DNA of 64,000 nucleotides from Caenorhabditis elegans. Its lineage: Eukaryota > Nematoda > Chromadorea > Rhabditida > Rhabditidae. The stretch spans positions 19,965,501-20,029,500 of the forward strand of contig NC_003283.11 in NCBI RefSeq assembly GCF_000002985.6, read 5' to 3'. This document shows, one piece after another, positions 18,365-30,358 of this stretch (position 1 is the stretch's first letter; each line of letters opens with the position of its first letter). The translations under genes and the position numbers were made by a program. The notes beneath the pieces were generated by a model. It saw nothing but the letters and a program-made list of their open reading frames with translations. It had not been told where the DNA came from and ran no database searches.

Positions 18365-19628
18365 TATTTCTGTTGAAAAGCTTGTTTTTAACGTGTAGAA
18401 AAGGCTACACAAAAGTTTTGCACTGAAATCACCGGTTGAATGGCCGATTGGTTGACGTTTACGTCAATAATCACACTTTCCTAGTTCTCTCCCCACACGG
18501 GTAAATTAATTTTTGCAATTTTTCCCAAAACCTGAAATATACGCAAAAACAGTGTTACATGAATTTTTAGAAAGTCTCGTATCGATTTTAAGCTTCTGGA
18601 ATATCAAACCAATCAAATTCTAACTTTTGGAAAGTTTTTACTATTTGAAGATTTTCAAACTTTTCCCCACCTGGAGCATGCGGATTTTTTTCACAAATTT
18701 TTTTTTCAAAAAAGTTTTAAAATGGTTCACATTGTAGGAAGACATATGTTAGCCGCATTCTACAGTTTTTGATGTCTCATTGCACTTTTCCGGCGAAAAG
18801 TCGGCAAAAACTCACTAGATCTATGCTAGAAAACATCCTATATTTGAAGACTTGCATCTCTGTTGGCAATTGAAATGCAGAAAAGTTGTCAACTGAAAAG
18901 TTGTTGCATATATGCTAAATAACAAATTGCTAGTTGCAACTTTCTTGCTATATTGGAAGACTGTCGAGATATGATCGTGAAAACATGAGCAAAATGAGAA
19001 GCTTCTTTGATCGGTTGTATCTCCGTTCTTTATCAAGATAGCAAGAAAGTTGCAACTAGCAATTTGTTATTTAGCATATATGCAACAACTTTTCAGTTGA
19101 CAACTTTTCTGCATTTCAATTGCCAACAGAGATGCAAGTCTTCAAATATAGGATGTTTTCTAGCATAGATCTAGTGAGTTTTGCCGATTTTTCGCCGGAA
19201 AAGTGCAATGAGACATCAAAAACTGTAGAATGCGGCTAACAGATGTTTTTCTACAATGTGAACCATTTTTAAACTTTTTTGAAAAAAAAAATTTTGTGAA
19301 AAAAATCCGCATGCTCCAGGTGGGGAAAAGTTTGAAAATCTTCAAATTGTAAAAACTTTCCAGAAGTTAGAATTTGATTGGTTTGATATTCCAGAAGCTT
19401 AAAATCGATACGAGACTTTCTAAAAATTCATGTAACACTGTTTTTGCGCATATTTCAGGTTTTGGGAAAAATTGCAAAAATTAATTTACCCGTGTGGGGA
19501 GAGAACTAGGAAAGTGTGATTATTGACGTAAACGTCAACCAATCGGCCATTCAACCGGTGATTTCAGTGCAAAACTTTTGTGCAGCCTTTTCTACACGTT
19601 AAAAACAAGCTTTTCAACAGAAATAATG
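18365..19628. repeat. 1.26 kb palindrome
   Basis: Arms of about 590 bp pair across a centre near 18996, with an unpaired middle of roughly 60-70 bp at about 18965-19030. The ends are TTATTTCTGTTGAAAAGCTT and its complement. Landmarks in both arms include TTGACGTTTACGTCAA and TGTTGGCAATTGAAATGCAG. The arms differ at only a few positions. It is a probable non-autonomous fold-back transposon, and it abuts the last inferred exon of the basic-exon cluster. Confidence 0.9.
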
Positions 19629-19636
19629 CTAAATTT

Positions 19637-20813
19637 TCAGACGGAAATTTTCAGCCCTGTGTGACTCGCCAGCAGAAACGAAAAATAAATTATGTTAGCC
19701 AATGATCTTAACTTCCGTTTGACCTAAAAAATTTTCAGATTGAGGCGTGCTGGTGGAAGATATTCCCTAGTTAATATTAAAAACGTACGGCTTGGGAACT
19801 CGTGGCAATTGAAGATCGAGGTGTCGAAGAGCGTCTTGGGCCATTTGTCAAACGTCCATTTAGCTAAAATTAATGTTTTTAGAGAAAAAATTGTCTAAAA
19901 AAATACATTTTTTGTTGTTTGAAAATTGATGTTTTTTTCTTTTTTCTATATTAAAAATTCCAGTAGAGTAAATTATTTTATTTCAGTTTTCGGCTTTCTC
20001 TTATTAGCTTTATCTTTCAAAAAAATGATATAAAATTTATTTTATAAATTATATTAAAAAAAGAGGCAATTGTAAATTTGTTTCTCTTAGAATTCTCAAT
20101 AAAATTCCAAAAACATACCTGTCGAGGACTTGCAGCTGGGAGAGTTGCCCGACGATTTTGTGTGCTCCCGCGTTGCTGATGAAAATTAACATTTTTTAGA
20201 AAAAAATATCAAAAAAAAGACGCAAATTTGAGATGATTGTTTGATAATTAAGATGACGTAGCAAAATCTGGGAAATATTTTCAAATGACTCTAAATTTGC
20301 CCCTGATTTTGGCAAAATGTATAAAAAGTACCTGGATGACATACAGTCCCTCCACTTTGCTCTGTGTACCTCTGCCTTTCTATGTGTCAATGCCTTGCCG
20401 GTGGGTGGCAGAGCAAAGCGGAAAGGCTGTAGATCACTATGTGCCAAGTTACAAGTTACTAAAAGCTAACCAAGATTTTCATGCATTCGGCAATTAAAAT
20501 ATTTTCCGAGAAGCAAAATATCAGAAAGTGATCCATTGAGAATTTGTAGATCACAGTAAAATCTATAATATTTTATTGAAATCACACTTTTAAATTTTGA
20601 TATGGGTGTACGTAGCACAAATCTTATAGATTTTGTTGTGTTTTTCAGTTTTTCAGTACATCATTTTTTGATATTTTTGCTTCTCGGCGGTATCTAGAGA
20701 CATGAGTGCTAACTAACCTGTTCCTCCGCAAGTATCCTCGCTTCAGCCTGCGCGGCTTTCCAGTTGGCCAGATTCCTTATATTGGATTGTTTTTGTCGCG
20801 TGGGGCGACCCAT
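19637..20813 (-). CDS. small basic protein, or 5' exons of coiled-coil gene A
   Basis: Minus-strand exons 20718-20813, 20119-20175 and 19789-19863 are all phase 0 with good splice sites. They begin MGRPTRQKQSNIRNLANWKA and continue into Arg/Ser/Thr-rich sequence (GPRRSSTPRSSIATSSQA). A possible last exon, 19637-19723, would give 104 residues but its sequence is unlike the rest. An AG acceptor 4 bp before the ATG suggests spliced-leader addition. I do not recognise the protein. Splicing from 19789 to the acceptor before gene A (16383) would also stay in frame, giving a product of about 485 residues with a 3.4 kb intron holding the palindrome and lectin remnant. Confidence 0.5.
20342..20431. 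repeat. short hairpin repeat
   Basis: TACAGTCCCTCCACTTTGCTC at 20342 pairs with GAGCAAAGCGGAAAGGCTGT near 20410, with mismatches, around a short loop. It lies in intron 1 of the basic-exon cluster. Confidence 0.5.
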
Positions 20814-22483
20814 TACTCTGAAAATAATCTAATTAAAATTAGGAAATGTTTCATTTTGAATTTTTATGTGTATTGTTTTATTTCTCAGGAAACATAACAC
20901 CCGTCTTCCTTCCGTCTGAAACTTGCCCAAAATGGTATGATTTCTATCGTCCCGGAGAAGTGATTTTCGCAAAAAACGCTCTCGCCGCGGCCGACATTTT
21001 TTGGGTTTCGCTTAGGGGGCGCGGGTAGTCGCAAGGTAGGCGCGGCAGGCGTTTTACCGCCTGCATGAAAACATACACGTCGCTAAGATACCTTAATTTT
21101 GACTTACCTTTGAATATAGTAAAAAATCTTTCGAAATGATTGAAAAATCGATTTTTTTACAAAAAATGATGGGAATATTGATAAGAAGTTTCACATCACG
21201 TTAAATTAATTAACTTTTCAATAATTTTTATTTCTCGTTTATTTTAATTTCTCAATTAATTTTTAATTTTCAAATGAGAACGTAAATACAATAAATTGTA
21301 TGAAAAAACGGCATAGAAACTATAAATTCTTCAATCTCAATTTTTCGAATTTTTTTACAAAACCCGAGGAAACAGCAGATTTCGATTTTCCCTGTTTTTA
21401 TTAAAAACTATTATCAACTGCCAATGTTCACACCATACAGTGAAATGGTGGTTCCTGCGCCGCGGCCGACACTTTTCGGGTTCCGCGCCGCTCCATACAA
21501 AGGCGCAAATCGCGGTGCAAGGTAGGCGCGACAGGCGTTGAGGCATAAGGTTCTGGCCTTCCTTATTGCAATTTTCGCGCTCCATTGACAATCGCCTGCA
21601 GGACAACGCGTGGTAAGGTTGCGTACTCCACACGGACAAGTATATTCAGTTTTAAGACTAAAAGCGAGCCGCGGCGCGACACGCAACGCGCCTAAATCTA
21701 CCTTCAAGCCAAAATGGCATAGTTCGCCAAACTCTTGCATTTCAGTTAATGAAGGGAGCCAGAATCGCGAGTTTTGGAGCCTGTATGGAAGTATGAACCC
21801 AAGAAATAGATAGAATATGTTTAACTCACATTTGATACTAGTTTACAACTGCAATCTATAGTGCTAATAAATTTCGAAATAATTGAAAAATCGATTTTTC
21901 ACAAAAAATGATGGGAATCTTGATAAGAAGTTCCACATTGTAAGTCACGTTAAATAAATTATTTTTTTTCGTTTATTTTAATCTCTAGTTTAATTTTCAA
22001 TTTTACATACAATTTAATTATCACGTGCCGAATTTTTTTTAAATGTAGAAACCATAAATATGTTTCTAGTTAGATTTTTTTGGATTTTTACGGGAAAAAC
22101 CCGAAAAAGTATAGCGGAAAATCTATAAATTATTCAATCTTAGGCTCTTTAGCCGGGCAAACTGCAGATTTTTCCTGTCCTGGCAATCATACTGACATTT
22201 TCCAGTTGAAAAATGTTCCCTTCTAAATACAAAAAAATCTGAAAAAATTGTGATTACTCTGACAACTGTACAACAAAATTTATTCACGAATAACGCATTA
22301 TGTTCGACTAGTTCCGGAAGCTCCGGAACCTTAAAGTACACGTAACTCTTCAGAACCGAATTTGATTTCTTTCAAAATGGCATACCTAAAGTTTTCGACA
22401 GCTGAATAATCATACTTCCGTCGTCGATTGCAATTTCAACTTTCTGGATTCTAATTCTTTTCTTCATTCTATATACCTGACAA
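20814..22483. other. intergenic region of dispersed repeats
   Basis: No gene could be supported. GC-rich dispersed repeat pieces at 20985-21060 and 21450-21700 share GCCGCGGCCGACA and GCAAGGTAGGCGCG. A direct repeat pair occurs at about 21133-21215 and 21871-21960 (GAAAAATCGATTTTTT, then ATGATGGGAAT, then TTGATAAGAAGTT). A 59 bp segment at 22260-22318 recurs near the unc-51 3' end. The last ~100 bp (22390-22483) are the likely sri promoter, because CAAAGTTTTCGACAGCTG-type sequence is also found before the sri fragment at 25165. Confidence 0.6.
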
Positions 22484-25004
22484 ATGTATAAAATTGATTT
22501 CACTGAACCCCACTGGTTGATCTACACCTATCATACCATTGGTGGCGTTTCGTTGTGCATCAATTTGTTCGGTATTTACCTACTAACCTTTGAGTTGAAA
22601 GAGCTTGGCGCTTTTCGATACTATTTAATGCTATTTCAGGTAAATACAGCTTAAATTGTTAGCTAGAAGAGTTCAAACCATCATCATTACTATAAGTAAC
22701 AAATATTTTAAGTCTTCGACGTCATTAATGGGCGGAGCCTAGTTACGTCACACAAAGGGCGGAGCTTGGAATATTCTTTGACTTCATGGGAGGGGTCATA
22801 CAAGCTCCGCCCATTTTGTAGGCGGGACTTGATAAACTGCGTCTTTTTTTCGCTGCAAGATCATGGCGGAGAATTCAAATTTTCAGAGATACAATTTTTT
22901 GGCGGGCGGAAAATTCAAATTTTCTGGGAAAAACATTTTGGCGGGAAATTTAAATTTTGCGAGAAATTTTTTTTGGCGGGAAATTTAATTTTTCTGAAAA
23001 AAATTTTAGCCGGAAATTCAAATTTTCTAAAAAAAAATTTTTTTTTGCGGGAAATTCAAATTTTCTGGGAAAAACATTTTGGCTGGAAATTCAAATTTTC
23101 TGGGAAAAACATTTTTGCGGGAAATTCAAATTTTGTGAAAAAAATTTTTTTGGCGGGAAATTTAAATTTTTAGAGAAAATTTTTTTGGCGGGCGGAACAT
23201 TCAAATTTCCTGAGAAAAATTTGGCCGGAAATTCAAATTTTCTGGGAAAAACATTTTGGCGGGAAATTTAAATTTTGCGAGAAATTTTTTTTGGCGGGAA
23301 ATTTAATTTTTCTGAAAAAAATTTTAGCCGGAAATTCAAATTTTCTAAAAAAAAATTTTTTTTTGCGGGAAATTCAAATTTTCTGGGAAAAACATTTTGG
23401 CTGGAAATTCAAATTTTGTGAAAAAAATTTTTTTGGCGGGAAATTTAAATTTTTAGAGAAAATTTTTTTGGCGGGCGGAAAATTCAAACTTTCTGAAAAA
23501 AAATTTTGGCAGGAAATTCAAATTTTAAGAGAAAATAATTTTGGCGGGAAATTTAATTTTTCTGAAAAAAAAATCATGGCGGGAAATTTAAATTTTGAGA
23601 GAAAATTTTTTTGGCGGGAAATTCAAATTTTGAGAGAAAATTTTGGCGGGAAATTCAAATTTTGCGAGAAATTTTTTTTTGGCGGAAAATTCAAATTTTC
23701 TGGGAAAAAATTTTTGGCGGGAAATTTCAATTCTCTGAAAAAAACATTTGGCGGGAAATTCAAATTTTTTGCAAAACAATTTTGGCGGGAAATTCAAATT
23801 TTCTGAAAAACAATTTTGGCGGAAATTCAAATTTTCTTAGAAAATAATTTTGGCGGGAAATTCAAATTTTCTGAAAAAAAATTTGGCGGGAAATTCAAAT
23901 TTTCTGAAAAAAAATTTGGCGGGAAATTCAAATTTTGCGAGAATTTTTTTTTGGCGGGAAATTCAAATTTTCTGAGAAAGGGCTTATTTCTTCATGACCC
24001 TCATTATTCCAGGTCGTTTGTTCACTAGCTGACATCACTATTACCACTCTTTCATCAATTGTTCCATTATACCCATTGTTCGCAATTTCCTCATATGGCA
24101 TTCTAGCTCTTTGGCTGGATGTTTCTGCACATTACTGTTTGATAAATGTTGGAGTATGGGCATATCTGGAAATGGAGTCCCTACTTTTGTGTTTCTTCAA
24201 GAAACATCAAACAATTGCGGTGATAATTGATGTTCATGTTATTCCAAAGTTTATCCCATACTTTTGCTATTTAATGGCTATTGTGTTCCCAGCTATACCA
24301 TGTGTCGGATTAGATTTTTTGACTGTTCAGGAGGAAAAGCAGTTGGAATATATCAATATGGTAAGTTATTGAGTTTTTTTTCTAAAATAATATAATACAA
24401 ACAAAATTTTGTTCAGACTTCCCCAGAATATTATACAAAATTCGCAAGCCTACCTAACTTCTCAATGTATAAAGAATCCAACTATCTGTATGGTGTAATT
24501 ATTATAACATTCATCGAAGTTTCAGTTCTCATCGCCCTGTTGGTATTTTTCAACATGGACCTTGTCCGCATGATGGTTCGATTGAAATCTCAAATCTCTG
24601 CTGTAAACTACCAGAGGCACCGGGAAGCAATTCAAAGTCTGGTTATTCAGACGTTCGTCTCAGTTATATGCTCGGCGCCAACATCGTGTTTTGCTCTCGC
24701 CTTGGCTCTTAGATTGGAGCACTCACAATTGATAGCTGAACTGATGTTAGTTGTGTTCTCATGTCATTCATCTACTAATATTATATCGTTGCTCATATTC
24801 TCACCGCCGTATCGCAGGTTTTTGGAGAAAAGCTTTAAGAGGTAAGGTCCTGAAATTTTTTTTATTTGTTTGGCTGTGATAGCCATCAAAATTGATTGCA
24901 TTTTAAACTAATACATACTAGTTTTATACAAATTATGCTAATTGGGATAAAATTTCAGAAATCGCCGACAAATTTCCGTACATGTGCATTCACAGAGCGG
25001 ATAA
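22484..25004 (+). CDS. sri-family serpentine chemoreceptor, 4 exons
   Basis: Exons 22484-22639, 24013-24360, 24417-24841 and 24959-25004 give 324 residues. Features that suggest the Sri class of seven-transmembrane nematode receptors: an opening FTEPHWLIYTYHTIGG, GIYLLTF, FRYYLMLFQVVCSLAD, then LLLCFFKKHQTIAV, VIPKFIPYFCYLMAI, and a late SPPYRRFLEKSFKR. The last splice uses a perfect AG|GTAAG donor and adds a short RNRRQISVHVHSQSG tail; without it the frame stops at 24843. Intron 1 is 1.37 kb and consists mainly of a minisatellite. The Sri assignment, against Srh or Srd relatives, rests on these motifs from memory. Confidence 0.85.
22866..23982. repeat. minisatellite, ~32 bp GGCGGGAAATTCAAATTTTC unit
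   Basis: About thirty imperfect units of GGCGGGAAATTCAAATTTT plus a variable A/T-rich tail fill intron 1 of the sri gene. A block is duplicated within it: the segment at about 22935-23080 recurs at about 23265-23410. The reverse-complement form of the same unit fills intron 1 of coiled-coil gene B. Long apparent open frames across it are artefacts. Confidence 0.95.
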
Positions 25005-25159
25005 ATTCTTTAAATTTTTCTTTATAACTAAAGTTTGAAAAAAATGTTAACATTGATTTAAAATTTTTCTCGATGATTTTCATTTGATATGACAGAATTA
25101 AATATGTATGCTCTGAAAATTAAACGACGTTTATTTTTTTTATTTTTTCTTTCTGAAAT

Positions 25160-25305
25160 TTTATACCCAAAGTTTTCGACAGCTGAAAAATTACACGGCT
25201 TCCAGCTGTTATGCCAACTTGAATACATATTTTTTTAAATTCATTTCATATAACCAACACATGTATAATATTGATTTCACTGAACCTCACGGGTATCTAC
25301 AACCA
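25160..25305 (+). pseudogene. sri 5' fragment (promoter plus first codons)
   Basis: Sequence from CCCAAAGTTTTCGACAGCTG to ATGTATAATATTGATTTCAC matches the region just upstream of, and including, the first ten codons of the sri gene (22385-22520). After the encoded FTEPH the match ends. It is a truncated tandem copy with no further receptor sequence. Confidence 0.8.
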
Positions 25306-25777
25306 GACAAATCCGACCAACAACCTTACTCCGGGTATATTCGTGAAATGCATTTTACTGACCAGAATGCTATAACCAAATGTCTAATTTAAATAAACAT
25401 ACAATAGATCTATATATATACATATATGAAACAAATTAGTTTGCAGTGATGATGCTGATGTACAAAAAGAAAAAGGCGAGTATCATGAAAGTTTGAGTTT
25501 AAGAGAAGATATGTTGTGGATGGTGAACAGGACAAATTTTTTCGATTTTCCGATTTATCGTTTTTTTTTCGATTTCTGAAGTTTTGAAAATCGAAAAATC
25601 GAAAAATAATCATAAAATATGAATTTTTATCTAATTTTGTTTATATTGATAAGAAAAAACATTAAAATTTCTTCTAAGAAGAAGAATAATGACCAAATTA
25701 TTAAGCTAATTTTTGAAAATTTGAAAAATCTTTTGAAAAATCGGAAAAGGTGAGAGGATTATCAATACATTTGATGC

Positions 25778-28678
25778 TTATCGTGTAACCAGAAATGTTG
25801 CCAATTCCTTCAACTGTTCAATATCAGGTCCTGCGTTATCACATAAAAACTGCCAATTGTGTTGTAACAGATTTCGAGCATCCGGATAAAACCAACCACC
25901 GTATGCAGTCAGACGCGACGCAATTCGATATTGTTTTGAAAACTCCTGAAAAAAAAGCGTGTTAGAAAAAACACTTTTTTTTTTTGGTTTAAATGCCAGA
26001 AAATCGACCATGATAACCGAATATAGCTGTTAAAAAAATTTAATTTTTTAAAATTTTATGATTTTTCAAAATTTTTCAAAAAAAAAAACAGCTCTATTAA
26101 AGTTAAGTTCCGCGCAAATGAGTGACGTCATTTTTGAGATTTTCGCGTTTTCCAGCTCAATTTGTCGAACTTTTGTACAGTTATATTCGGTTATCAGGGT
26201 CTATTTTCTGTCAGCTTTAAAATATTTTCAGAAACCTGTTTTAAAATCCACATGATTAAATTTAACCTAATGGAGACAATTTGAGTTTATCTGATTAATT
26301 AAGAAGAAACCCTAAACCGTTACATTTTCCATTGAAATGAAATTGCCAATTTATCAATAAATTCACTTACATATTGCAGTTCACCTGCTCCGTGTTCAAA
26401 AGCCACCGTCTCATATTTCTGTTTTGCTCGAAAACAACCGCTTGCTAAAGTACCTGGGGGAATTCCAACCTGAAAATCTAAATAATGCAAATGTTTTCAT
26501 AGATTTCTCATCTACTCACCTTTTTGTTGTCAAGATCAGCCTGAGCATCGTCATATACTTTTTCAGTTTCATCCATTCTTGTTTTCAGCTTCGCCAGATT
26601 CATATCACGTCTCTTCAAGTTATCCTTTTCAGTGATGATATCTGCTTTATCACGTTCAAAATCTGCTAGGCACCGAAAAACTTGCTCTGAACTACAATTG
26701 GTGTAGTAAACTTTGATGATGCGAAGATTTGAGAAGCAGGGACGAAGGACAAGCTTGACCGCTGTTCGGAAATGTGCTTCATTCAAGATATTCTGGTTTA
26801 GAAGGTTTTCATGGGTGAGCTTCTGTGATTTGAAAAACGTTTCGTTCTCATCCCGGATACGTTTCTTCTTGTCGTAAGAATTCTGTGCATCTTCTCTGTT
26901 TCTTTTTCGTTTTCTTGAAACCTGAAACGTTTTAAATAGTATTGTAGTACGTAAAAAGTTATATGGACATGGAAGGAACTCCAATCACAATTTAATCTCC
27001 CTGAGGTATAAAATGCGAGTTAAAACTTACCATTGAATCAGTTTCACTCTTGATTTCACTATCAAATGAGATCTGTGAAATCGCGTCGTCCTCGGTAAAA
27101 TTGTCTGTAAAGTTAGGGTTTTTTGGAAACCAGATTTTAAATGTTAATTCTTACCATTGAAATTGTCGTCATTGTTCCATGGTATAGCTGGCAGCACTGG
27201 CGCTTCAAAGACTTGCCCCGGACCAGTTTCCATATTCCATAAGTTCAGGTCATTTGCATTTGGGTCGTTGTTGTCGGGTTGTTGGAATTGGTTGTCTGAA
27301 TAACGAGAACATACACGAGTAGCCAGGGCAATAGTAGCGTACCGTTATTCAAATCCACCCAGCCCGACTCATTATTGTCCTGATACTCTTGATATGGTTG
27401 CATGTCCATTGTTTGAAAATTTTGATGTATTCTGTCCAGATTGTGCCAAGTTTGTGAATTGTCAAGAGCATTGTCAGGATTCTGAAAAAATGTGTATTGA
27501 GGGATTAGGGTTAACACGTTTTGTTAGATCTTGAACAAGAATTGTTCAAACTTTCGCAGTTAAATGCCTAAAGTTCCCAATACATATCAAACGTCGTAAG
27601 TAGGTCTTCCACGAGGACGCTACTCCCGCCCGCCCGCACCACACCACAGCTTCGTAGACATCATGCAAAAATTTGAATGTTCGCCACAATTTTTCAAAAC
27701 AAATTTGAATTCCCGCCAAAATTTTTCACCGAAAATTTGAATTTCCGCCAAAATTTTTCTCAGAAAATTTGAATTTCCGCCAAAATTTTTCTCGGAAAAT
27801 TTGAATTCCCGCCAAAGTTTTTCAAAGAAAATTTGAATTCCCAGAAAAAATTTTTCACAGAAAATTTGAATTTCCGCCAAAATGATTCTCTTACAATTTG
27901 ACCTCCCGCCAATTTGTTTCACAAAAAATTTGATTTCCCGCCACAAATTTTCACACAAAAATTTAAATTTCCGCCACAATTTTTCTCAGAAAATTTGAAT
28001 TTCCGCCAAAATTTTTCTCGGAAAATTTGAATTCCCGCCAAAATTTTTCAAAGAAAATTTGAATTTCCGCCAAACATTTTCCTAGAAAATTTTATTTTCC
28101 GCTAAATTGTTTCACAAAAAATTTGATTTCCCGCCACAAATTTTCACACAAAAATTTAAATTTCCGCCACAATTTTTCTCAGAAAATTTGAATTTCCGCC
28201 AAAATTATTTTCGAAGAAAATTCGAATTTCCCGAAAAAAGTTTTTTCAGAAATTTTTTTTTTTTAATTTAAATTCCCGCCAAAATTTTTCACAGAAAATT
28301 CGAATTCCCGCCAAAACTTGTGGGTCAACTCTTGGTGAAGTTGGGTGTGACGTCACAGACTAAAAAGACTACATATACTACAAGCTCCGGACAGACTAAC
28401 TGTTTTTTATCTATAAAGATAATAAGTTCACGAACCTGCTGCGCAAACTGGTGATCATGATGATCCTCGTTTAAATTCTGATTGAAGTAGTTCCCAACCG
28501 AATTGTTCTGTGGATTATCTCCAACAATTTGGTTCTGGGCTGTGGCTTCTGATGTTGTTTTCTTTCCAAACCAACTTTCAAGACTGGGTAATTTATGTGA
28601 AGATCCTTCTTTGTTATTTCGTTGGGCATTTCCAGATGTGCCAGCATCAATGAATCGGTGAGACGTGCTCGGAAACAT
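25778..28678 (-). CDS. coiled-coil protein of unknown function (gene B), 7 exons
   Basis: Minus-strand exons 28436-28678, 27343-27481, 27155-27295, 27031-27104, 26520-26921, 26371-26469 and 25778-25945 give 421 residues. The first ~185 residues are Asn/Gln/Asp-rich and probably disordered. Exon 5 carries a basic cluster (SRKRKRNREDAQNSYDKKKR) followed by a long charged segment predicted as coiled coil. The last two exons form a compact tail (VGIPPGTLASGCFRAKQKY, then FLCDNAGPDIEQLKELATFL). The exon boundaries of the tail and much of its pattern match gene A, so the two are paralogs. I recognise no known domain; the basic patch could suit nuclear or nucleic-acid contact, which is inference. 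ATTTCAG lies 9 bp before the ATG, suggesting spliced-leader addition. Intron 1 (954 bp) is mostly minisatellite. Confidence 0.78.
27655..28315. repeat. minisatellite, reverse-complement form of the sri intron unit
   Basis: About twenty units of AAAATTTGAATTTCCGCCAA with short A/T spacers. A larger block repeats: the segment at about 27735-27990 is similar to 27975-28210. It lies in intron 1 of gene B, so the same repeat family occupies first introns of two neighbouring, oppositely transcribed genes. Confidence 0.93.
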
Positions 28679-29482
28679 TTGACAGTGCTGAAATTCTTAA
28701 ATGGAGAGCTCTATTATTGGAAGTTGGTGGAGATAAAGAAAAAGTAATAATTATCAACAGACTTCTTTGATAAGCTTGAATTTCACAAACATATGTTCCA
28801 GTTTTAAAATTCAAAACCTCAAATATAATTTTTTTTTTGGATGAATACCATCAAAAAGTTCAAAAAGTAGCGCCAGCTCATAATATGTAGAACACTCAAA
28901 AAATTTTTTGAAAAATACGAGCTTTTGGGAAAATTTAAAGGAACATCGCATGTTTCGACCCCTACAATGTTTTAATACAAACAATTTGAACAAAATTAAA
29001 ACATAAAAAATGTCGAAGAAAATTTTTTTTTGGTCGACTTCCAAAATCATGAGTGGCAAAAACTGAGTAATTGCCACTTTTTGACAGTAAATAAAAATTT
29101 TCAAAATTTTTTTGAAAAGTTTTATCATGATATTTGGTCATTTTGGGATCAAAGGAGTGGTTTTTTGACGATTTCCCCACTGGCGCTACTCCACCTTTAG
29201 CATAATATTTAAGGAGAAAACACAATATTTTGTATGAAGCAAAAATATATGAACATGACATCGCAATTAAAAAAAGGAGGAAAAAAACCAAACTCAAAAG
29301 AGAAACTTAGAGAGAAAAGACAGGCGACAACTATTGACATCTGAGAAAAGAGAGAGTGCTGATAAGAGAACAAATGGAAATGTTGCAGCAAAATAGACCC
29401 TTTTGGCCAAATATGACCATAAAAAATTGATAACATTTTTTTTAATTTTGCATAATTTAAAGAATGGGCCAAATTATTTTTG

Positions 29483-29765
29483 AATTACCTCGCAAATGAG
29501 TGACGTCACTTTTGACATATTTTCGTTTTCCGGCTTATAATTTGAAACACAGTTTGTCAATTTTTGAGGCATCATTCCGTTGAGAACACTTGGCAATGGG
29601 AAATAAATTTAACGAAACTCTGAATTTGGGCCAAAAATCGACTATTCAAAATTAATTTCAACTATTTTTAATGCAAAAAAAATCTGAAAATGTAACAAAT
29701 TATTTTTCATTAATATACACCAAAAAAATGTCGAAAATGACGTCACTCATTTGCACGGGAATTTA
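29483..29765. repeat. ~280 bp inverted-repeat (MITE-like) element
   Basis: GCAAATGAGTGACGTCA at 29492 recurs inverted as TGACGTCACTCATTTGC ending near 29755, with similar flanks. One end of the same family appears alone at about 26110-26165 in intron 6 of gene B. Confidence 0.8.
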
Positions 29766-30148
29766 AAAATATTTTTTTTTCAAAATTAAAAAATCATAAT
29801 AATGTAGATACATTTTATAGAAAATAGCCAGCGGAAAAATTGATAGGGAAAGTAATAAATGAGTTAAAAAGAGGAGAAAATGGCAACAGATGCGATGACA
29901 ATGATGAAAATTGATAAAAATTGTTTTCCGTGTTTCTGACAAAAATATAATTTTTTTTTTGGTAACCACCACTCAATTCAAAAAAGTTTGTACTTAACAT
30001 AACATATAAGGAGAAAGCACAATATTCTGTACCAGCCGTGGACCGCACCTCCTGTAAATAACAATGTAAATAAAGACGACTATTGTAGCTTCCATATTGG
30101 TTCTTATTAACCAAAAGCGCAGAACATTCAAAGTCTAAAAAAAAGTTG

Positions 30149-30358
30149 GGTACTTGTGTATTACATGCCCTCATTTTAGTAGTAATTTTTTAAGTTATGC
30201 GAAATAAAAACGTGAACCACACTTTTGCATTTTTAGGCTTAGGAATTACCAATTTCTAAGCCTAAAAAGAGAAAATGTATATCACGTTTAATTCAAATGG
30301 AGAAATTAATGAACATTAAATTTAATTTAAAAATCAGGGCATGTAATACACAAGTACC
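30149..30358. repeat. 210 bp inverted-repeat (MITE-like) element
   Basis: A 22 bp terminal inverted repeat begins GGTACTTGTGTATTACATGC. A second, smaller hairpin near the middle (30232-30272) has TTTTTAGGCTTAG stems. Confidence 0.85.

Noticed and set aside
22766-24028. Frames rich in Phe-Lys-Phe and Gly-Gly-Lys repeats
   Set aside because: They are minisatellite products in the sri intron, with no splice or codon support.
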